Of a stretch of 7,681 bases of DNA, positions 5,200-7,681 are shown in pieces. The stretch is from NCBI GenBank assembly GCA_903853735.1, contig CAINUH010000283.1:1-7681 (forward strand), written 5' to 3'. The position numbers and the translations under genes were made by a program. The number at the start of each line of letters is the position of its first letter. The first letter of the stretch is position 1. The stretch comes from an uncultured Desulfomonile sp. (GTDB lineage Bacteria; Desulfobacterota; Desulfomonilia; Desulfomonilales; Desulfomonilaceae). The notes below the pieces were generated by a model. It searched no databases. It had not been told where the DNA came from and saw only the letters and a list, made by a program, of their open reading frames with translations.

Positions 5200-5670
5200 A
5201 TGCGAGAGATCAACCCTCAGTACGTCGAAATGGTTATGTATGGAGCGAACCTTTGTCCTTTTTTCAAACTTCTTTCCATGAAACTGCTCCAATTCGATAT
5301 AGGCAGATCGCACCTGCAGATTGACCTGGAAGAAAAGCACCTCCAGCCTTTTGGGGTTGTACACGGCGGCGTGTTCTCGACAATCATAGATGCCGCGACA
5401 TTCTGGGCTGTTTATCCTGAGGTGGACGAGAACTCCGGGATGACATCGGTTGATTTGAAGCTCAACTACCTGGCGCCTGCATCCAAAGGAAAACTTATTG
5501 CAGAAGGACGCCGCATCAAACTGGGGAAAACCCTAGGCTTAGGCGAGGCGGAAGTCAGGGATGAAAACGGAAGGATTCTCGCTCATGGAACATCAACTCT
5601 GATCATTCTTCCTGATTTTCCGTTTCTTCACGACAGGCCCCTGCCTGCGAAGTTTATCGAGACACCGTAG
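5200..5670 (+). CDS. PaaI-type hotdog-fold acyl-CoA thioesterase
   Basis: This 156-aa single hotdog domain of the PaaI/YbgC-like 4HBT superfamily is expected to hydrolyse an acyl- or aryl-CoA thioester in the cytoplasm as a tetramer or dimer. The signature is HLQPFGVVHGGVFSTIIDAA (47-66): the HGG turn at 55-57 and D64, nine residues after the His, where E. coli PaaI has its catalytic Asp. The central strand TSVDLKLNYLAPA (82-94) is typical. The usual Asn of the N-x-x-G-x-x-HGG motif is Gln (Q49). A Pro-rich tail after about residue 137 extends past the fold. The start is the ATG with a good Shine-Dalgarno site. The stop overlaps a possible GTG start of the next gene by one base, suggesting an operon with the amidohydrolase. 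The substrate is unknown. Confidence 0.88.
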   Translation: MREINPQYVEMVMYGANLCPFFKLLSMKLLQFDIGRSHLQIDLEEKHLQPFGVVHGGVFSTIIDAATFWAVYPEVDENSGMTSVDLKLNYLAPASKGKLIAEGRRIKLGKTLGLGEAEVRDENGRILAHGTSTLIILPDFPFLHDRPLPAKFIETP

Positions 5671-5750
5671 TGTTCCCGCTGATTGGTTTGATACCATGGC
5701 AATGTGAGAAATCCGCGCCGGTCAGGCTCAGGGCTAATTCGGAAGAGGTC

Positions 5751-6482
5751 ATGGAAGCGATTGCACTGGATGGACATTCACACAGTGGCATAGGGTTGCC
5801 ATTTCAAGAACTTGCTTCAGAGTGGAAACGCGCGGGGATACAGGGTGGCGTTGCTTTTTCCCCTGTTGAGGAGATCTATGACCGTTACGATCCTCTCTTC
5901 AAAGATTCCGAGGATTACCGACTGAGCCGGGCTCAAGTACACCAATACCTGATTGGAGTGGCCGCTGGTCACAACGTCTATCCTTATTTTTTCGTGTGGA
6001 ACGATTTTTGTCCCATTCCTGAAGGATTCGTTGGAATAAAGTGGCACAGACACCCCGGAGAACCGGCTTACTGTTACGGTTCGGAGCTGTGCAAAAACCT
6101 CTTGGAAGAGATTTGCCTTAGAAAGCTTCCGATAGTATTGGAGGAAGAATTTTCCAATACCTTGGATTTCATAGGCAGAATTGAGGGGCGGACGGTAGTC
6201 ATAATCCCGCATTTGGGAGCACTCAACGGAGGCTATTTTCGCCTAAAAGCTTCTGGAGTCTTCGACAGGAAGAACGTGTGGGCAGACACGGCCCTGGCCG
6301 GTGACAGGGAAATCAGCGATTTCGCAACCACTTATGGAACCGATCGCATTATTTTCGGTTCGGATTATCCCTTCGGAGTGCCGGCGTTTGAGAAACGAAA
6401 GCTTGTCGCACACTTTTCAGGCAACGATCTCAAGGCGGTGCTGTCGGGCAATCTAGTCCGTCTGCTGGGTATTAATAGATGA
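5751..6482 (+). CDS. amidohydrolase-2 family metal-dependent hydrolase
   Basis: This 243-aa TIM-barrel protein belongs to the amidohydrolase-related (PF04909-type) family, whose members hydrolyse or decarboxylate small substrates with a divalent metal. Visible elements are the N-terminal HxH (H9, H11) in LDGHSHSG, GIKWHRH (95-101) with K97, LEEEF (130-134), IIPHLGALNGG with H154, and FGSDYPFG with D205. Strand five, where ACMSD-like members have a metal-binding His, carries Glu instead (E131-E133). The chosen ATG follows GGAAGAGG closely and gives a normal N-terminus just before HxH. The frame is also open to a GTG at 5670 that overlaps the thioesterase stop and would add 27 residues; that start cannot be excluded. 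It is probably cotranscribed with the thioesterase, consistent with a shared catabolic role. The reaction is unknown. Confidence 0.82.
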   Translation: MEAIALDGHSHSGIGLPFQELASEWKRAGIQGGVAFSPVEEIYDRYDPLFKDSEDYRLSRAQVHQYLIGVAAGHNVYPYFFVWNDFCPIPEGFVGIKWHRHPGEPAYCYGSELCKNLLEEICLRKLPIVLEEEFSNTLDFIGRIEGRTVVIIPHLGALNGGYFRLKASGVFDRKNVWADTALAGDREISDFATTYGTDRIIFGSDYPFGVPAFEKRKLVAHFSGNDLKAVLSGNLVRLLGINR

Positions 6483-6510
6483 GTTGACGGGCCGGATGAT
6501 GTCCCCGACT

Positions 6511-6546
6511 CTTGACTAGACGTACCATCGTCTGATAGAAGTCAAG
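6511..6546 (+). promoter_or_regulatory. candidate SRP RNA/dnaX promoter inside nested inverted repeat
   Basis: TTGACT (6512-6517) and an extended -10 box, TGA then TAGAAG (6536-6541), are 18 bases apart and point toward the SRP RNA. The same bases form a nested dyad: outer arms CTTGAC (6511-6516) and GTCAAG (6541-6546), inner arms AGACG (6518-6522) and CGTCT (6529-6533). It may be a promoter with an operator, or an end structure for the amidohydrolase transcript. A further small stem TTGGAA/TTCCAA lies at 6554-6569. Confidence 0.4.
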
Positions 6547-6585
6547 TCTCAATTTGGAACCCTTTCCAACAGGGAAGCGGCCGTC

Positions 6586-6688
6586 GCCGGTGACCGGGAT
6601 AGGGCGACTTGGAGTTACTGAACCCGTCAGGTCCGGAAGGAAGCAGCGGAAGTAGTCTCGGGGGTCGGCCCCAGCCCCGATCACCGGC
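6586..6688 (+). ncRNA. ffs: signal recognition particle RNA, small bacterial (4.5S) type
   Basis: This is the RNA core of the signal recognition particle, which binds Ffh and targets nascent membrane proteins to FtsY. The near-invariant apical region GTCAGGTCCGGAAGGAAGC begins at 6626, with the GGAA tetraloop at 6635-6638 and the A-rich bulge AGCA opposite. The ends close with a perfect 8-bp helix: GCCGGTGA (6586-6593) with TCACCGGC (6681-6688). Between them, GGGC-GAC and GTC-GGCCC type pairings extend the rod. The length of about 103 bases fits the small form without an Alu domain. Exact ends depend on processing and may be a few bases longer. No terminator separates it from dnaX, so readthrough into that gene is likely. 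Placement just before dnaX is a familiar arrangement. Confidence 0.93.
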
Positions 6689-6725
6689 CGCGTTCGTTTC
6701 CATTCTGCTTGGATACTGCGTACCA

Positions 6726-7681
6726 ATGCCTTCCTATTTGGTTCTAGCCAGAAAATATAGACCCGCCGTGTTCAGCGACGTGATTGGACAAGACCATGTT
6801 GTCCAAACGCTTTGCAACTCAATCCTCTCGGGCAGGGTCGCCCATGCGTTCCTGTTTTGCGGAGTCCGGGGGGTAGGAAAGACAACTGTTGCACGAATCC
6901 TTGCCAAGGCCCTCAACTGCCTTGGACGCTCTAAAGAAGATGCCAATCCGTGCAATAAGTGCTCATCGTGCAATGAGATAAGCAAGGGTATCAGTGTAGA
7001 TGTCCAGGAGATTGACGGAGCATCCAACACCTCGGTGGACAATATTAGAGAAATCAATGAGAATATTAAGTATCCTCCGGTGAGTTCTCCCTACAAGATC
7101 ATAATCATCGACGAAGTCCACATGATCTCAATCAACGCGTTTAACGCCTTGCTCAAGACACTTGAGGAGCCTCCCAGTCACGCTAAGTTTATTTTTGCCA
7201 CAACAGAATCGCACAAGGTACCTGCTACGATCAATTCAAGGTGCCAGCGGCATAATTTTCGCACAATTTCGAAGCGAGACATTGTTGCAGGAATGGCTCG
7301 GATACTGGAGAAAGAAGACGTAGAAGCCTCTGAAGAAGCCCTATCGCTAGTGGCCAGAGAGGCGCAGGGCTCCTTCCGGGACGCGTTGAGCCTCCTGGAT
7401 CAGGTGATAGCTTTCGGCTCGGAGCGTGTCACGGCAAACGATGTGACGGAGATCCTGGGGATCTCAGGCCATGACAGCTTGGGTCGCCTTGTCGAATGTA
7501 TCCTCAACAGGGAGGGGCCGAATGCTCTCGCCCTGCTGCGTCTACTCTTTCAACAGGGCTATGACCCTCAACAGTTTGTCCTCGACCTGATCCAATACGT
7601 GCGAAACCTGGTCGTTATAAGAACGGTCGCGGCCGAGTCCCTGGTCGAGGGCATGATCGACGCGGCACAGGCAGATTTGAG
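6726..7681 (+). CDS. dnaX: DNA polymerase III tau/gamma subunit, N-terminal part
   Basis: This is the clamp-loader ATPase of the replicative polymerase; tau also links core polymerases. Only the first 318 codons are in the window, and the frame is open at the right edge. The start YLVLARKYRPAVFSDVIGQ (4-22) is classical. The P-loop is GVRGVGKTT (46-54), the zinc site is C65, C76, C79 and C82, Walker B with the DExH-like IIIIDEVH is 125-132, sensor 1 FIFATTE is 155-161, and the SRC motif (171-173) holds the trans-acting Arg. Domain III begins around residue 240. The ATG lacks a clear Shine-Dalgarno sequence and starts 37 bases after the SRP RNA 3' helix. Whether a gamma form is made by frameshifting cannot be judged because the relevant part is missing. 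Confidence 0.96.
   Translation, partial: MPSYLVLARKYRPAVFSDVIGQDHVVQTLCNSILSGRVAHAFLFCGVRGVGKTTVARILAKALNCLGRSKEDANPCNKCSSCNEISKGISVDVQEIDGASNTSVDNIREINENIKYPPVSSPYKIIIIDEVHMISINAFNALLKTLEEPPSHAKFIFATTESHKVPATINSRCQRHNFRTISKRDIVAGMARILEKEDVEASEEALSLVAREAQGSFRDALSLLDQVIAFGSERVTANDVTEILGISGHDSLGRLVECILNREGPNALALLRLLFQQGYDPQQFVLDLIQYVRNLVVIRTVAAESLVEGMIDAAQADL

Noticed and set aside
4993..5364. 123-codon minus-strand open frame
   Set aside because: It is antisense to the thioesterase gene, has no ribosome site or recognisable domain, and crosses the intergenic hairpins.
6734..7057. Minus-strand open frame over dnaX
   Set aside because: It lies opposite the conserved P-loop and zinc-site codons of dnaX and is an antisense shadow.

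Overview
The window is bacterial and most likely comes from a sulfate-reducing member of the Desulfobacterota (former Deltaproteobacteria). The case rests on a complete reductive-type dsrA-dsrB-dsrD operon: both subunits carry full cysteine sets for the siroheme-[4Fe-4S] and ferredoxin clusters, and dsrD is typical of sulfite reducers rather than sulfur oxidisers. Base composition looks balanced. The order SRP RNA then dnaX is common housekeeping synteny. A Desulfomonile- or Syntrophobacter-like origin is only an impression, and no genus call is justified.

Layout. Positions 1-283 lie downstream of dsrD and hold no convincing gene. They contain a cluster of stem-loops just past the dsrD stop, an 8-bp inverted repeat, and a leftward promoter-like module at the edge. 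Positions 284-2965 (minus strand) are dsrA, dsrB and dsrD, tightly spaced and each with a good Shine-Dalgarno site. Positions 2966-3198 are the probable dsrA leader (about 200 nt) and promoter. A small plus-strand gene of unknown function lies at 3481-3828. It is followed by about 430 bases without a gene that are rich in short inverted repeats. A GmhA-like SIS-domain protein is on the minus strand at 4257-4862. After a 337-base divergent intergenic region with several long-looped inverted repeats come a hotdog thioesterase (5200-5670) and an amidohydrolase-2 family protein (5751-6482), probably co-transcribed. The right end holds the 4.5S-type SRP RNA (about 6586-6688) and the first 318 codons of dnaX, which runs off the window.

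How they work together. DsrAB with DsrD forms the terminal reductive step of dissimilatory sulfate reduction (sulfite to a DsrC-bound trisulfide). The SIS protein, the thioesterase/hydrolase pair and the SRP RNA/dnaX block look like independent transcription units with no visible link to sulfur metabolism. No mobile element, CRISPR array or tRNA was seen. The least explained parts are the small unknown gene next to dsr, the stem-loop-rich non-coding stretches, and variant active-site residues in three of the enzymes.
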